Positions 63,533-64,000 of a stretch of 64,000 nucleotides of DNA are shown here, in pieces. The translations under genes were made by a program, and so were the position numbers. The notes beneath the pieces are model-generated. The model had not been told where the DNA came from. It was given only the letters and a program-made list of their open reading frames with translations, and searched no databases. The DNA comes from Deltaproteobacteria bacterium (GTDB lineage: Bacteria; Myxococcota; Kuafuiibacteriia; Kuafuiibacteriales; Kuafuiibacteriaceae). The DNA lies in contig JADJPE010000005.1 in assembly GCA_016713425.1 (NCBI GenBank), positions 744,001-808,000 on the forward strand, in the 5' to 3' direction. Position 1 is the stretch's first letter; each line of letters opens with the position of its first letter.

Positions 63533-64000
63533 ATGAAAGGGCACAACAACAACATGAACGCAAAGCAGAAGCACCCAACCCAACGCATCAGCAACCCCCT
63601 CACCCTCCCCGTCACCCGGACCCCCAACCACGGCCCCGCCCAAGAGGCGGCTCATTTTGCGGACCGGCGCGCGCCCCGGAGCCGACACCACACGTTGATC
63701 GGCAGCGCCGTCCTCGCGTTGGCGCTGGTCGCGGCCTCGAGCATGGCGTTCGCAAGGCCAGGCGGAGGTCCCTGTCCACAGGGCGGCCCGGGTGGCGGCC
63801 CGGGAGCGGGCGCCATGGGCGGCCTCGGCGGCCTCGGCGGAATGGGCGGCCCCGGCCTTCGTCTCTTCCGACTCATTCGGGACTTAGATCTTACTGAGGA
63901 GCAAGAAGTGGCGCTCGTGAAGCTCCGACGTTCGCTCCAAGATGAGCGCAGCGCGATGAGAGCAACCGCCGAAGACGACACGAAGATCCTGGCCGCGGAG
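63533..64000 (+). CDS. Spy/CpxP-like periplasmic protein (partial)
   Basis: The frame is open from the ATG at 63533 to the window end, giving 156 residues with no stop. A long, Asn/Pro/His-rich n-region precedes a hydrophobic segment (LIGSAVLALALVAASSMAFA) with a likely cleavage after AFA. A Gly/Pro-rich segment follows, with GGLGGLGGMGG repeats, then helical sequence with LTEEQ in DLDLTEEQEVALVKL, the LTxxQ motif of Spy/CpxP/ZraP proteins. These are periplasmic chaperones or metal-stress sensors. An in-frame ATG at 63554 is a possible alternative start. Confidence 0.75.
   Translation, partial: MKGHNNNMNAKQKHPTQRISNPLTLPVTRTPNHGPAQEAAHFADRRAPRSRHHTLIGSAVLALALVAASSMAFARPGGGPCPQGGPGGGPGAGAMGGLGGLGGMGGPGLRLFRLIRDLDLTEEQEVALVKLRRSLQDERSAMRATAEDDTKILAAE

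Overview
This is a GC-rich window, coding-dense on both strands, that looks like a chromosome segment from a Myxococcota (delta-proteobacterial) bacterium, most likely a Polyangia-type or related environmental lineage. The signs are three large eukaryote-like Ser/Thr kinases, many Asp/Gly-rich lipoproteins, a 2.8-thousand-residue Calx-beta-like surface protein ending in a Cys-rich tail, a metalloprotease with a MYXO-CTERM-like tail, and a TonB/ExbB/ExbD/ExbD plus TonB-receptor locus. Taxonomy is inferred from gene content only; there is no rRNA or tRNA in the window.

Layout. 1-435 is the start of an Asn-Gly-Leu-repeat lipoprotein cut by the window edge. 1035-1673 is a small DUF7079-like protein. 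1862-5900 is a three-gene minus-strand operon with ATGA overlaps (lipidated DUF2252 protein, beta-barrel, lamin-tail-domain lipoprotein). 6055-10374 holds a PIG-L deacetylase fused to FG-GAP repeats, an aldo/keto reductase and a caspase-fold protein. 10678-19784 is a plus-strand energised-uptake locus: TonB, ExbB, two ExbD, an Ig-like lipoprotein, a TonB-dependent receptor and an OPT-family transporter. 19872-25671 has two adjacent Ser/Thr kinases, both with degenerate cyclase-like domains. 25851-27335 is a pectin-acetylesterase-like lipoprotein.

27707-32978 is a complete hoxF-U-Y-H-W set for a soluble NAD-linked [NiFe] hydrogenase (group 3d type) with its own maturation protease. HoxFU forms the diaphorase and HoxYH the hydrogenase; HoxW would trim the HoxH C-terminus after nickel insertion. 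33051-41441 is the giant Calx-beta-like lipoprotein with about 21 repeats of about 104 residues on an (AVGDG)n stalk. 41856-45503 is a sensor kinase / NtrC-type regulator locus. 45783-51598 holds an unknown protein, a 1358-residue kinase/ATPase/TPR regulator and a matrixin-like protease.

51798-53223 is a decayed mobile-element patch: two broken IS1380-type transposase remnants sharing a 125-bp flank, with a frameshifted four-helix-bundle gene between them. 53256-56767 holds a lipoprotein, a transglutaminase-like protein, and a sensor kinase whose response-regulator partner survives only as a 3' stub. 56965-64000 contains an LPS-kinase-like protein, transketolase, an unknown protein, ribulose-phosphate 3-epimerase, glutathione synthase, a STAS-domain protein and the start of a Spy/CpxP-like periplasmic protein.

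A theme across the window is in-frame short tandem repeats (6-20 bp units) inserted in linkers of many genes, including a conserved enzyme (transketolase) and a hydrogenase maturation protease. The most unusual items are the HoxW repeat extension, the giant stalked lipoprotein, the lipidated DUF2252 operon and the orphaned sensor kinase.
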